This document shows, in pieces, positions 51,809-62,200 of a stretch of DNA of 64,000 nucleotides. Where the stretch lies: the NCBI GenBank assembly GCA_019356535.1, contig CP037918.1, positions 744,001-808,000 of the forward strand. Direction: 5' to 3'. Position numbers and translations under genes: made by a program. The notes under the pieces were generated by a model. That model saw nothing but the letters and a program-made list of their open reading frames with translations, was not told the DNA's origin and made no database searches. Origin of the DNA: Chromatiaceae bacterium. Lineage in GTDB: Bacteria; Pseudomonadota; Gammaproteobacteria; Chromatiales; Chromatiaceae. Every line of letters begins with the position of its first letter. Position 1 is the stretch's first letter.

Positions 51809-52528
51809 ATGATGCGGATTGCCGACTGGCGCGATGAGACAGGTTACCAGGCACTGCGAGGCTGCGACGGCGCGGCCTGGGCCTGGGAGTTTCTGCGCCG
51901 CAATCCCGACTACCAGCGCGAATGGCAGGCCTTCATGAATACCTGGGAGGCGCTGGAGGCGGCCTATGGCCGGCCGCCGGACCGTGACTTCTGTGCCTGG
52001 AAGAACGATCCTCGCGCCTGGGTGCGGGTGAGCGACGAGACGGCGGGTGACTGTCGCATCGACCAGGACAAGGTGCTGATCGAGTGTGCTCTGGGCGCAC
52101 GCTGGGGCTTCCACAAGTTTCCGCCCGACCCGCGTGACGACGATGCCGTGGTCGCGGGACGTCTGAGCTGGCGGCCACGCGAGCAGTCGGTGGCGCGCCT
52201 GGTCGAGCCAGGCGAGGCCGACGTGCTCGATCCCCGGTGTGAGGCCCTGGTGCGTTTCGACCTGGCCCTGCCGTTGCGTGAACAGCTCGAGCAGGCCAAG
52301 CGCGCCCTGCAACTAGAACAGCGCCGGCGCCGTCGCGAGGAGGGGCTGGAAATACGCCGTATCGGGATCCTCGAGCCGCAACTGGTGCGTGAATTGCGCC
52401 TGCTCGACGCGCTCGCCGCCGATGCCGGGGAGGTGGCTATCGAGCGTCTGGGCGGGCGGGCGATGCTGGATTCGGCCATGGCACGGCGGGACGGCGGTTA
52501 TCTCGAGTTGCCGCTGTTACCGGCCTGA
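51809..52528 (+). CDS. Conserved hypothetical protein with DUF6499-like start
   Basis: A 239-residue soluble protein, divergent from argE with only 45 bases between starts. The N-terminal DWRDETGYQALRGCDGAAWAWEFLRRNPDYQREW pattern resembles the small transcription-regulator-like domain DUF6499. The middle (WGFHKFPPDP) is unfamiliar and the C-terminal half has a basic, coiled-coil-like segment (LEQAKRALQLEQRRRRREEGL). DUF6499 proteins usually also have a DUF2285 domain, which I cannot recognise here. Function unknown. A role in DNA binding is only a guess. Confidence 0.6.
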   Translation: MMRIADWRDETGYQALRGCDGAAWAWEFLRRNPDYQREWQAFMNTWEALEAAYGRPPDRDFCAWKNDPRAWVRVSDETAGDCRIDQDKVLIECALGARWGFHKFPPDPRDDDAVVAGRLSWRPREQSVARLVEPGEADVLDPRCEALVRFDLALPLREQLEQAKRALQLEQRRRRREEGLEIRRIGILEPQLVRELRLLDALAADAGEVAIERLGGRAMLDSAMARRDGGYLELPLLPA

Positions 52529-52534
52529 CGCCCT

Positions 52535-52775
52535 GCCGGGGAATGCCCCCTCCCGGCCTCCCCCATGCCTGGGGGAGGAGTAAAGTGCACTTTTTCAGCT
52601 CCGCTCGGAATGACCTAAGGGGCGGATGCTGGCCGGGATGACGAAGGTGTCGACTCCTGGTCACGCTGGGCGCCCCCTCCCCGCCCCCGTACGCGGGGAG
52701 GGGGCGGTTTTCCCCGGTTGCCGAGGATTCACCCCTCCCCCGCCTGCGGGGGAGGACGGGAGGGGGCGGCTCAGA
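52535..52775. repeat. GC-rich palindromic repeats including an inverted composite unit
   Basis: A hairpin at 52548-52578 is followed at about 52634-52735 by a reverse-complement copy of the 140-bp repeat: GGATGACGAAGGTGTCGACT at the start and GGTTTTCCCCGGTTGCCGAG near the end. A last hairpin (CCCCTCCCCCGCCTGCGGGG) abuts the tetR stop. Confidence 0.78.
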
Positions 52776-53379
52776 GACAGTCCCCGCTGCCGTCGGCGAG
52801 CTGATCGATCCAGCGTCCAAGCCGTTGGCGTTCGCGTTTCAGCAGGTTGGTGTCGTGATGGACGTGCGCCATCATGCTGATGCCCTGGCCGATGGCCATC
52901 ACTCGGAGCGCCAGTTCGTTGGCGCGCCCGGCATAGCCCAGTTCTGCGAACTGGTCGGTCAGCCACTCCTGGAATACCTGGAACAGCTGGGCGGCGTGCT
53001 CCTGCAGGGCGAGGTCAGTCTTGCCCAGCTCGGCGTTGAGCGAGCCCATGGGGCAGCCGTATTGCACCAGGGCTTCGCTGGTATCGTCGAGCAGGGCAAC
53101 GAAACGGTGCAGGCGTTCGATAGGCGTGCGGAACTGGCCGTTCCAGCCCTCGAGCATGCTGCGGATGCGTTCCAGCCGGTAGTCGATGGCTGCATGCAGG
53201 ATGGCGTCCTTGGTCTTGAAGTAATAGTAGATATTGCCGCGTGGCACACCGGCGGCACGCACCACGTCGCTGAAAGAGGTATTGTGATACCCCTGGTGAT
53301 AGAACAGCCGGTTGGCTGCTTCGACGATACGTTGCCGGGTGCGTTCACTTTTTCGGGCCATGGACAAAGAGGCGTTCAT
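52771..53379 (-). CDS. TetR/AcrR-family transcriptional regulator
   Basis: A 202-residue regulator with the N-terminal HTH (RQRIVEAANRLFYHQGYHNTS, VVRAAGVPRGNIYYYFKTKDAI) and a C-terminal ligand domain of the TetR_C type with GCPMGSLNAEL, as in the NemR/YcdC-like branch with a Cys at the sensor position. ATG 53361 is a possible shorter start. A perfect TATAAT on the - strand (53400-53405) lies just before it. The divergent neighbour encodes the binding protein/c-di-GMP pair, which may be its target (inference). Confidence 0.88.
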   Translation of the reverse strand: MNASLSMARKSERTRQRIVEAANRLFYHQGYHNTSFSDVVRAAGVPRGNIYYYFKTKDAILHAAIDYRLERIRSMLEGWNGQFRTPIERLHRFVALLDDTSEALVQYGCPMGSLNAELGKTDLALQEHAAQLFQVFQEWLTDQFAELGYAGRANELALRVMAIGQGISMMAHVHHDTNLLKRERQRLGRWIDQLADGSGDCL

Positions 53380-53511
53380 GTACTAGTTGTTGACCTTAGA
53401 TTATAGTGCGGCACTCACAAAGTGTGGTGGTATGCCAGGGATGGAAGGATGGGGTGCCACTGCCGCTACGGGTTCAGGACCCTGCCTGTCGTCAGGGAAG
53501 GATATGCTCTC

Positions 53512-54474
53512 ATGAGACAGTGCTGGTTCTGGCTCGCCTGCCTGGCATTTTTTGGGGCCTCCCCGTCTTGGGCAGAGCTTCCTCGTTGCCTTTTCGTGTC
53601 GTCCTATCACCCGGGGTATGCCTGGTCGGATGGCGTGCAGCGCGGCATCGAGCTGGTCTTGCGGGGGCGTTGCCAGCTGCGCCAGTTCGATATGGACACC
53701 GAGCGCCACAAGACGCCGGCGGACATGGAAGCTGCAGCCCGGCGTGCCAGGGCGCTGATCGAACAATGGCACCCCCAGGTGGTGATTGCCTCGGACGACA
53801 ATGCCGCGCGTTATCTGGTCAAGTCCTATTTCCGCGATGCCGCCATCCCTTTCGTCTTCTGCGGAGTGAACTGGTCGGTCGCCGAGTACGGTTTCCCCTA
53901 CAGCAACGTGACCGGCATGATCGAGGTCGCCCCGGTGCGTGCCATGATCCGCGAGGCGCAGATGTTGACGGGCAATGGCGACCGGTTCTACTACCTGAGT
54001 GCCGATACCGCGACTGAGCGCAAGAATCTGGCGCGTTTCCAGAAGGTCGCCGAGGCACTGGGCCTGGGCATCGAGTACCGCTTGGTCTCCAGTCGTGATC
54101 AATGGGTGACGGCTTACCGGCAGGCCCAGGATTACCCCTATCTGGTGATCGGCAGTCATGCCGGTATCGCCGATTGGGACTTCGCTGCGGCGAGGCGGGC
54201 GATTGTCGGGCATACCCGGCGGCTCACCGTGACCAACCAGGAGTGGATGATGCCCGTGAGCATGCTGGGATTCACCAAGATCCCGGAGGAGCAAGGGCGT
54301 TGGGCGGCCGAGGCCGCACTGGCGATCCTCGATGGTGTGAAGCCCTCGGAGATCCCCATCATTGCAAACCAGCGATGGGATCTGTGGATGAACGAGTCTC
54401 TTTGGCGCGAGGCTGGTACCGAGCTGCCAGCCTGGTTGCGCGGCAAGGCCAAGCGTTTCGGGATCCTGCAATGA
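53512..54474 (+). CDS. Periplasmic ABC-type substrate-binding protein (PF04392-like)
   Basis: The start is ATG 53512 with GGGAAGGA upstream, giving 320 residues. A signal peptide (residues 1-about 21, ending SWAEL) is followed by a type I periplasmic-binding fold: CLFVSSYHPGYAWSDGVQRGI, VVIASDDNAARYLV, PFVFCGVNWS, FYYLSADTATERKNL. No ABC permease or ATPase is adjacent. Its stop overlaps the start of a membrane PAS-GGDEF-EAL protein (ATGA), so it may be the periplasmic sensor partner of that protein rather than a transport component. The ligand is unknown. Confidence 0.83.
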   Translation: MRQCWFWLACLAFFGASPSWAELPRCLFVSSYHPGYAWSDGVQRGIELVLRGRCQLRQFDMDTERHKTPADMEAAARRARALIEQWHPQVVIASDDNAARYLVKSYFRDAAIPFVFCGVNWSVAEYGFPYSNVTGMIEVAPVRAMIREAQMLTGNGDRFYYLSADTATERKNLARFQKVAEALGLGIEYRLVSSRDQWVTAYRQAQDYPYLVIGSHAGIADWDFAAARRAIVGHTRRLTVTNQEWMMPVSMLGFTKIPEEQGRWAAEAALAILDGVKPSEIPIIANQRWDLWMNESLWREAGTELPAWLRGKAKRFGILQ

Positions 54475-57176
54475 GCCGGCAGCGCTGGGCAGCGCGCTGG
54501 TTCGGTCGCGTATTGGCGTTCCTGCTGCCGGCGCTACTCACCCTGGCCATGGTGTTGGCGGTCCGCATCGAGGGTTATCGTCAGGTCTTTCTGCACGTCG
54601 GGCAGAGTGCGATCGAGGAACTGCAACTGGTACGCGGCACCACTGTGGCAATGCTCACGGCCATCGGTTCCAGCTACCAGGTCATGAACGAATTCGATGC
54701 TTCGCGTCTTTCTGCCCTGGCCAGCTCCATGCGTTACAACACCCCGGGCGTGCAGCTGGTGGCCTTTGCCACCTGGGTGGATCATGGCGAAGAAAACGCG
54801 TTTGTGGCGGAGATGGTCGAGAGTGGCTATCCCAGCTATCGTATCCGCGGCCAGGACGCACAGGAGCTGATTCCCGGCAAGCGTGGGCACCTGCCCATCC
54901 GTTTCATCGAGCCGAATAATCCCCGGTTGTTGCGCCTGCTGGGTCTCGACGTGTTGCAGGATGACGACAGCGTTTACCAGGTGCGCGAGCTGGCGGCTTC
55001 GGGCCTGCCGGCCGTGCTCGAAGGGTGGCGCCCGGGACCCGTGGCCGATGGGTTGGTGTTTTATGTCATGCCCACCTACCGGGGGTTTTTCGCACCGAGC
55101 GACACGCACGGCCGTCTGGTTCAGCTGGATGGTCTGTTCCTGTTCGGGGTGGACCCGCAGATGGTGGTCAGCAAGCTCGAAAGGTTGCATCCGGAAGTTG
55201 CCTTCGTGCTCGGCCCCATGACCGCTGGCGAGGCAGTGGGCAGTGGTGTGACGATGAGACCGGTATCCGAAGGTGGGGGGCTGGGGCTGCGTCTGACCGC
55301 CGTGCAGGCCACGCTGGACGGACTGGGGGGGCTGCACATGAGTCGTTATCTGCGCCCGGGTGAGCTGCTGTCCCCCATTGCGCTCTTTCTGCCGTTGTTC
55401 GTCGGGATGGCCTCGCTGTCTCTGCTCGTGGCCCTTCAGAAAAGGGAAGAGGTCCGCGTAGAACTGGTGCGCAAGGAACGCGAGCTCGAGGACGAGCGGC
55501 GGCGGGCCGATGGAGCGATGCGTTCCATCTCGGATGCCATCCTGATGCTCGACGAGAACTTTCGCATTCGTTATGTCAACCGGGTGGCCGAACGTATGCT
55601 GGGCCTGGATGCCGCGGAACTCTCGGGGCGCCTTGCCGAAGAGGTCCTGGTGCTGCTGGATGCGCGCACCCGGGCACCCCTGGAGGCCCTGCATGGCTGG
55701 CTGCAGCGGATGAGCGGGCAAGAGCAGTTTCCGGATCTGCTGCTGCACACGCCTGCACGCGATTGCATCCCAGTGAACATCCGGGTCTCTCGGCTTCGCG
55801 AGATCGAGCGTCAGGGGGTCGTGGTAGCGATCCGCGACATCAGTCACGAACACGAACTGACGGCACGTCTTACCTACCAGGCCAACCATGACGCGCTCAC
55901 CGGCCTGCTCAATCGCGCGGCCTTCGAGGCGCGGGTGCGCCGCGCGCTGGCGCGTTCGATAGAGGAGGGTATATCGTACGCCCTGATCTTCATCGACCTC
56001 GATCGTTTCAAGCTCATCAACGACACGCACGGTCACCAGGCCGGGGATCGCCTGCTGAAGCAGGTGGCCGAAGTCCTGCAGCAGGTTCTACGCGAAGATG
56101 ATTGCCTGGGGCGCTTGGGAGGTGATGAGTTTGCGGTGCTCATGCGCACCCCCGATCTCGAGGCAGCATCGGAGATGGCGCACCGCCTGCGCGAGCGTTT
56201 GCAGACCATCCGCTTCCTGTGGGACGGCCAGGCCATGGAGATCCACGCCAGCCTGGGCGTGGTGCCGGTGGACGCGACTTCCGGCTCTTTCGAGGAGCTG
56301 ATGATGAACGTGGACCTCGCCTGCCACGCGGCCAAGGAAGCCGGGCGCAACACGGTGCACGTGTTGCGCGCCGACGATCGCGTGGTCGGTGAACGCAAGC
56401 GCCAGATCCAGTGGCTGCCGCGCCTGCAGGAGGCATTGGACGAGAACCGTTTCGTGCTCTACCGGCAGCCGATCTGGCGTGTGCTTGCCCTGGACGGCGA
56501 GCCCGCCATGTACGAGTTTCTGTTGAGGCTGCGCGATGCCGATGGCAACGATCTGCTGCCTGGCGTCTTTCTCCCCTCGGCCGAGCGCTTCGACCTGATG
56601 CGCGCCATTGACCACCACGTGATCGAGTTGGCGATGCAGGCGATGAGCGACCCATCGGTGATGCCGCGGGAAAGCGTCTGCACCATCAACCTGTCGGGCC
56701 AGACCCTGACCGACGAGAACCTGCTCGACCACATCCATGCCCAGGCGCAACGTCATGGTGTGGATCCGCGCCGGGTCTGTTTCGAGGTCACAGAGACCGT
56801 GGCGATCAGCAATCTGCAGGTTGCGGGGCGCCTGGCGACACAGTTGCGTGAGCGCGGTTACCGTCTGATGCTGGACGACTTTGGCGCGGGCATGAGCTCG
56901 CTGGGTTACCTGCACCAGATCCAGGTGGATTTCATCAAGATCGACGGCCAGTTCGTACGCCGCGCCCTGACCGATCCCTTGTCGGCCGTATCGGTACGTA
57001 TGATCTGCGAGATCGCCCATGTGCTGGGGGTGGAAACGATCGCGGAGATGATCGAGGATCAGCAGACGGTGCAGTGCATGCGCGGTTTCGGGGTGGATTA
57101 CCTGCAGGGTTTCCACCTGGCCCGCCCCGAGCCCCTGTCCGATCTCGGGCAGCTGCGCATGATGCGCAGCGATTGA
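54471..57176 (+). CDS. Membrane PAS-GGDEF-EAL c-di-GMP protein
   Basis: The start is ATG 54471 (a longer frame lies in the previous gene), 901 residues. Order: membrane helix near 14-32, periplasmic sensor domain to about 290, second helix near 300-322, coiled coil, PAS (SISDAILMLDENFRIRYVNR), GGDEF with intact GGDEF at 550-554, EAL domain. The EAL signature reads EFL (E682). Other catalytic residues look present: NLSGQ, FEVTET, DDFGAG (D802, D803), KIDGQF, ETIAE, YLQGF. It could both make and degrade c-di-GMP. The net activity is not predictable. The coupled binding protein likely provides the signal. Confidence 0.92.
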   Translation: MSRQRWAARWFGRVLAFLLPALLTLAMVLAVRIEGYRQVFLHVGQSAIEELQLVRGTTVAMLTAIGSSYQVMNEFDASRLSALASSMRYNTPGVQLVAFATWVDHGEENAFVAEMVESGYPSYRIRGQDAQELIPGKRGHLPIRFIEPNNPRLLRLLGLDVLQDDDSVYQVRELAASGLPAVLEGWRPGPVADGLVFYVMPTYRGFFAPSDTHGRLVQLDGLFLFGVDPQMVVSKLERLHPEVAFVLGPMTAGEAVGSGVTMRPVSEGGGLGLRLTAVQATLDGLGGLHMSRYLRPGELLSPIALFLPLFVGMASLSLLVALQKREEVRVELVRKERELEDERRRADGAMRSISDAILMLDENFRIRYVNRVAERMLGLDAAELSGRLAEEVLVLLDARTRAPLEALHGWLQRMSGQEQFPDLLLHTPARDCIPVNIRVSRLREIERQGVVVAIRDISHEHELTARLTYQANHDALTGLLNRAAFEARVRRALARSIEEGISYALIFIDLDRFKLINDTHGHQAGDRLLKQVAEVLQQVLREDDCLGRLGGDEFAVLMRTPDLEAASEMAHRLRERLQTIRFLWDGQAMEIHASLGVVPVDATSGSFEELMMNVDLACHAAKEAGRNTVHVLRADDRVVGERKRQIQWLPRLQEALDENRFVLYRQPIWRVLALDGEPAMYEFLLRLRDADGNDLLPGVFLPSAERFDLMRAIDHHVIELAMQAMSDPSVMPRESVCTINLSGQTLTDENLLDHIHAQAQRHGVDPRRVCFEVTETVAISNLQVAGRLATQLRERGYRLMLDDFGAGMSSLGYLHQIQVDFIKIDGQFVRRALTDPLSAVSVRMICEIAHVLGVETIAEMIEDQQTVQCMRGFGVDYLQGFHLARPEPLSDLGQLRMMRSD

Positions 57177-57210
57177 GATCCTCCCCCGGCCCATCTGCAC
57201 TGGCCCTTGT

Positions 57211-57331
57211 TAAGGAGGTCCGCCCTCGGGCCGAAGGTTCGTGGCGGGGGCGCCGCTCCTACGGGAAGAGGGGGCGCCACCGGGCTGAATCGTCCTTGCC
57301 CTTGTAGGAGGCCCGTCCCCGGGCCGATAAT
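57211..57331. repeat. REP-like repeats, second family (one full, one partial)
   Basis: 57211-57261 is an imperfect palindrome (AAGGAGGTCCGCCCTCGGGC at the left, GGGGGCGCCGCTCCTAC at the right). TGTAGGAGGCCCGTCCCCGG at 57303 repeats its outer part and matches 34899-34936. It lies between the c-di-GMP gene and ilvD. Confidence 0.65.
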
Positions 57332-57365
57332 GCCCCCTCAGCTAACCCGTTTCGGAGAGTCTGGC

Positions 57366-59225
57366 ATGCCGCAGTATCGTTCCCGCACCACCACCCACGG
57401 TCGCAACATGGCCGGCGCCCGCGCGCTGTGGCGCGCCACCGGCATGAAGGAAGGCGATTTCGACAAGCCCATCATCGCGATCGCCAACTCCTTCACCCAG
57501 TTCGTGCCCGGGCATGTGCACCTCAAGGACATGGGGCAACTGGTGGCGCGCGAGATCGAGAAGGCCGGGGGCGTGGCCAAGGAGTTCAACACCATCGCGG
57601 TGGACGACGGCATCGCCATGGGGCATGGCGGCATGCTCTATTCGCTGCCTTCGCGCGATCTCATTGCCGATTCGGTCGAGTACATGGTCAACGCGCACTG
57701 CGCCGATGCACTGGTGTGCATCTCCAACTGCGACAAGATCACCCCCGGCATGCTGATGGCCGCGCTGCGCCTGAACATCCCGGTGATCTTCGTCTCCGGC
57801 GGGCCCATGGAGGCGGGCAAGGTGCGGCTGGCGAGCAGGGGCGAGATCAAGCTCGACCTGGTGGATGCCATGGTCGCTGCTGCCGATGACCGCGAGAGCG
57901 ATGAGGAGGTCGAGCAGATCGAGCGCTCCGCCTGTCCCACCTGCGGCTCCTGTTCGGGCATGTTCACCGCCAACTCCATGAACTGCCTGACCGAGGCGCT
58001 GGGGCTCTCGCTGCCAGGCAATGGCTCGCTGGTGGCTACCCACGCCGAGCGCCGTGAGCTATTTCTGGAGGCGGGGCGGCGCATCGTCGAGCTCGCACGG
58101 CGCTACTACGAGCAGGACGACGAGACGGCGCTGCCGCGCAACATTGCCACCTTCGAGGCCTTCGAGAACGCCATGGCGCTGGACATCGCCATGGGCGGCT
58201 CGACCAACACCGTGCTGCACCTGTTGGCCGCGGCGCACGAGGCCGGGGTGGACTTCACCATGAGCGACATCGACCGCATGAGCCGCAAGGTGCCGCACCT
58301 GTGCAAGGTGGCGCCCTCGACGCCGCAGTACCACATGGAGGACGTGCACCGTGCCGGCGGAGTGATGGGTATCCTCGGCGAGCTCGACCGTGCCGGACTC
58401 GTCCACCGTGACGTGCCCACAGTGCATGCGTCCTCGATGGGCGAGGCGCTGGAGACCTGGGACATCCGGCGCGATCCCGACGAGACGGTGCGCCGGCGCT
58501 ACCTGGCCGGCCCGGGCGGGATTCCTACCCAGGTGGCCTTCAGCCAGGACGCGCAATGGCCCGACCTCGACACCGATCGCGCCAAAGGTTGTATCCGCGA
58601 CCTGGAACACGCCTATTCACGCGATGGTGGGCTGGCCGTGCTCTACGGCAACCTCGCCGAGGACGGCTGCATCGTCAAGACCGCCGGGGTGGACGAGTCC
58701 ATCCTGGTTTTCTCGGGGCCGGCACGCATCTTCGAGAGCCAGGATGCGGCCGTGGAGGCCATCCTTGGCGACCGCATCCAGCCGGGCGACGTGGTCATCA
58801 TCCGCTACGAAGGCCCCAAGGGCGGGCCGGGCATGCAGGAGATGCTCTATCCCACCAGCTATCTCAAGTCGAAGGGGCTGGGCAAGGTCTGTGCCCTGAT
58901 TACCGACGGACGCTTCTCGGGCGGGACCTCGGGGCTGTCGATCGGTCACTGCTCGCCTGAAGCGGCCGAGGGTGGCAACATCGGCCTGGTCGAGGAAGGT
59001 GACACCATCGAGATCGATATCCCCAATCGCCGTATCCACATCGCGGTGAGCGACGAGGAGCTGGCGCGGCGGCGTGCGGTCATGGAGGCGCGCGGGGAGG
59101 CCGCTTGGCAGCCGGTGGACCGGGAGCGCTCGGTGTCGCAGGCATTGCAGGCCTATGCGGCACTGACCACCTCGGCGGCGCGCGGTGCGGTGCGCGACCT
59201 GTCGCAGTTGCGGTGCAAGTCCTGA
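57366..59225 (+). CDS. ilvD: Dihydroxy-acid dehydratase
   Basis: The start is ATG 57366 ([19 protein letters not shown]), 619 residues, the usual length. Fe-S ligand cysteines lie in [10 protein letters not shown] and [11 protein letters not shown], and [17 protein letters not shown] follows. The C-terminal part has [14 protein letters not shown] and the catalytic-serine region. It dehydrates 2,3-dihydroxyisovalerate and its homologue in valine, leucine and isoleucine synthesis. It is separated by repeats from the upstream gene and by 23 bases from the kinase gene after it. Confidence 0.96.
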   Translation: MPQYRSRTTTHGRNMAGARALWRATGMKEGDFDKPIIAIANSFTQFVPGHVHLKDMGQLVAREIEKAGGVAKEFNTIAVDDGIAMGHGGMLYSLPSRDLIADSVEYMVNAHCADALVCISNCDKITPGMLMAALRLNIPVIFVSGGPMEAGKVRLASRGEIKLDLVDAMVAAADDRESDEEVEQIERSACPTCGSCSGMFTANSMNCLTEALGLSLPGNGSLVATHAERRELFLEAGRRIVELARRYYEQDDETALPRNIATFEAFENAMALDIAMGGSTNTVLHLLAAAHEAGVDFTMSDIDRMSRKVPHLCKVAPSTPQYHMEDVHRAGGVMGILGELDRAGLVHRDVPTVHASSMGEALETWDIRRDPDETVRRRYLAGPGGIPTQVAFSQDAQWPDLDTDRAKGCIRDLEHAYSRDGGLAVLYGNLAEDGCIVKTAGVDESILVFSGPARIFESQDAAVEAILGDRIQPGDVVIIRYEGPKGGPGMQEMLYPTSYLKSKGLGKVCALITDGRFSGGTSGLSIGHCSPEAAEGGNIGLVEEGDTIEIDIPNRRIHIAVSDEELARRRAVMEARGEAAWQPVDRERSVSQALQAYAALTTSAARGAVRDLSQLRCKS

Positions 59226-59248
59226 GCCATACCTGCTGAGGCAGGGCC

Positions 59249-62200
59249 TTGCTCGGCGCCGAGCTGATTGTCGCGGTCGTTGCCCTCTACCTGGGGGTGC
59301 TGTTCTACATCGCCTATCGTGGCGATGCCCAGCCCGAGGGCCACGTCTCGCGTTATCAGCCGCTGATCTACACCCTGTCGCTGACCGTCTACTGCACCTC
59401 CTGGACTTTCTTCGGCGCAGTCGGCAATGCCGCCCAGGGCGGCTTTTCGTTCTTTGCCATCTACCTGGGACCCATCCTGGTGTTCGTGCTGTTCGCGCCC
59501 TTCGTCAAGAAGCTGCTGCGCGTGGCCAAGCGCCAGAAGGCGACCACCATCGCCGACTTCATCGCCAGCCGCTACGGCAAGAGTCACCTGGTGGCGGCGC
59601 TGGTGACCCTGATCGCGCTGCTTGGTACGCTGCCCTACATCTCCCTGCAGATCAAGGCGGTGGCCAGCGCCTACGACGCCCTGAGCCCTGCGGGTTCCCC
59701 CGCACTGCCCTTGCTGCACAACCTGGACACTGCCTTCGTGCTGACCCTGATCCTGGCGGTGTTCGCCATCCTGTTCGGCGCGCGTACCATCGACGCCACG
59801 GTGCACCATCGCGGCATGATCCACGCCATCGCCTTCGAGTCGATCATCAAGTTGGCGGCCTTTGTCGCCATCGCGGTGTTGGCCTGGCATCTGCTGACCC
59901 GCCTGGCGGCCACTCCCGACCGGTTGGCCGCCCTGTCCATGGCCGCCGCCCCCTTCCGTGACTGGACGCTGGATACCGGTTTTCTCACCCGTACCCTGTT
60001 GGCGGCCGCCGCCATCCTCTGCCTGCCGCGCCAGTTCCACGTGCTGGCGGTGGAGGGGCGGGGCAACGAACTGCCGTTTGCGCGCTGGGGTTTCCCGCTG
60101 TACCTGCTGCTGTTCAGCATCGCGGTGATTCCGATTACTGCCGCCGGCCTGCAACTGTTGGGGAACAGCGGCAATGCCGATCTGTTCGTGCTGTTCCTGC
60201 CGTTGCGCACCGATCACGAGCTGCTCACCTTGCTGGCCTACCTGGGCGGCTTTTCGGCCGCCACCGGTATGGTGATCGTCTCCACCCTGGCGTTGAGCAC
60301 CATGGTCTCGAACGACCTGATCTTCCCGTTGATGGTACGTTACGGGCGACCTTCCGAAGGGCAGGAGTTGCACTGCCGCCTGTTGCTCATCCGGCGCCTG
60401 ACCATCCTCGGCCTGATGCTGCTGGCCTATGGCTACTACCTGGCGGCCGGTAGCGACAAGTCGCTCAACAGTATCGGCCTGTTGTCCTTTGCCGCGGCCA
60501 TCCAGTTCCTGCCGGCGCTGGTAGGGGGGCTGTACTGGCGGCGCGCGCACCGCAGCGGTGTAATCGCCGGCCTGCTTGCCGGATTCGCGTTGTGGGTCTA
60601 CCTGTTGTTGCTGCCGTCGCTGGCCAGTTCGGCCTGGATTCCCGACGGCTTCGTGAACGATGGGCCCTTCGGTCTGACCTGGCTGGCGCCGCGCGCCCTG
60701 TTCGGCTGGTCCTTCGACGACTACCTGACCCACGGGGTGTTCTGGAGTCTGGGCGCCAACCTGGTGCTCTACGTGCTGGTGTCACTGCGTGCGCGCCATT
60801 CCTTCATCGACCGCCTGCAGGCCAGCGCCTATGTCGATCTGCACGAGGCCCCGCACGAGCGCCCTGATCATCGCCTGCGGGTGACCGATCTGTTCGAGCT
60901 GTGCAGCCGTTTCACCGGCGAGGAGCGCGCCCGCCAGTTCTTCCTGGAACAGGGCTGGGATCCGGCGCGTCAGCACAACGAGCGGGTGACCGACGAGCTG
61001 CTGCGCCAGGCCCAGCACCTGCTCGCCGGCAGTATCGGCACTGCCACCGCCGGGCATCTGGTGGAGACCGCACTGCGCGGCAGCGTGGATGAGGGGCCCG
61101 ACAATCTCTACCGCCTGCTCGACACCGCCGGCCAGGCCTTGCAGTTCAACCGCGAGATCCTGCAGGTGACGCTCGATCACATCGGCCAGGCAGTGAGCGT
61201 GGTGGACATCGACCTGCGCCTCCTGGCCTGGAACCGGCTGTATCTGGAGCTGTTCGATTTTCCGCCCGATTTTCTCTACGTGGGCAAGCCCATCGAGGAA
61301 GTGATCCGTTTCAACGTCACTCGGGGGTTGGGGCCGCCGCTGGAAGGTTCGGTGGAACACAATGTGCGCAAGCGCCTGGATTTCCTGCGCCATGGTCGGC
61401 CCTATACCTATGTGCGCGAGTGGCGTGATGGCCGGGTGATCCAGACCCAGGGGGCGCGTCTCCCGGACGGGGGCTTCATCACCACCTTCACCGACATCAC
61501 CGCGATCAAGGCTGCTGAGCGCGAGTTGGCGCGGGTCAACGAGAGTCTGGAATCCAAGGTTGCCGAGCGCACCCGCCGGCTGTCCGAGCTCAATGCCCAG
61601 CTCGAGGAGGCAACGCGCAGCAAGTCCCGCTTTCTTGCGGCGGCCAGCCACGACCTCACCCAGCCGCTGGGTGCTTCCAAGCTGTACCTGGGCGCGCTGT
61701 ACGAGGACCTGGCCGGCGATGAACGCCAGGCGCTGGCGCGCAATGCGCTCTCGGCCCTGTCTTCGGCGGAGAACCTGCTGCGCGCGCTGCTCGACATCTC
61801 CAAGCTGGATGCCGGCGCTATGCACCCGGAGATCACCGAGTTCCCCATCCAGCCGCTGTTCGATGCCCTGTACAACGAGTTCTCGGTGCTGGCCCGCCAG
61901 AAGGGGCTGAACCTGCGTATCCGCGGCAGCGAATGCGGTACTCGCTCGGATCGCAACCTGCTGCGCTCCATCCTGCAGAATTTTCTGTCCAATGCCATCC
62001 GCTACACCAGCGAGGGCTGCATCCTGGTAGTGTGCCGCCGCGCTGGTCCCGATGCCATCCGCATCGAGGTGCGCGATTCCGGGCGCGGCATCCCGCCGGA
62101 CAAGCTGGAGGCCATCTTCCGCGAGTTCCAGCAGCTCGATCACGCCACCGAGGGAGTGGGCCTGGGGCTGGCGATCTGCGAGCGCATGGCCGAGCTGCTG

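Noticed and set aside
51764-52312. N-terminal extension of argE by about 180 residues
   Set aside because: The extension is antisense to the 51809-52528 gene and ArgE proteins start at the MHYPDLPEMM-type segment.
54102-54470. Longer start for the PAS-GGDEF-EAL protein
   Set aside because: It lies wholly within the binding-protein gene in another frame. ATG 54471 gives a proper membrane helix start and an ATGA overlap.
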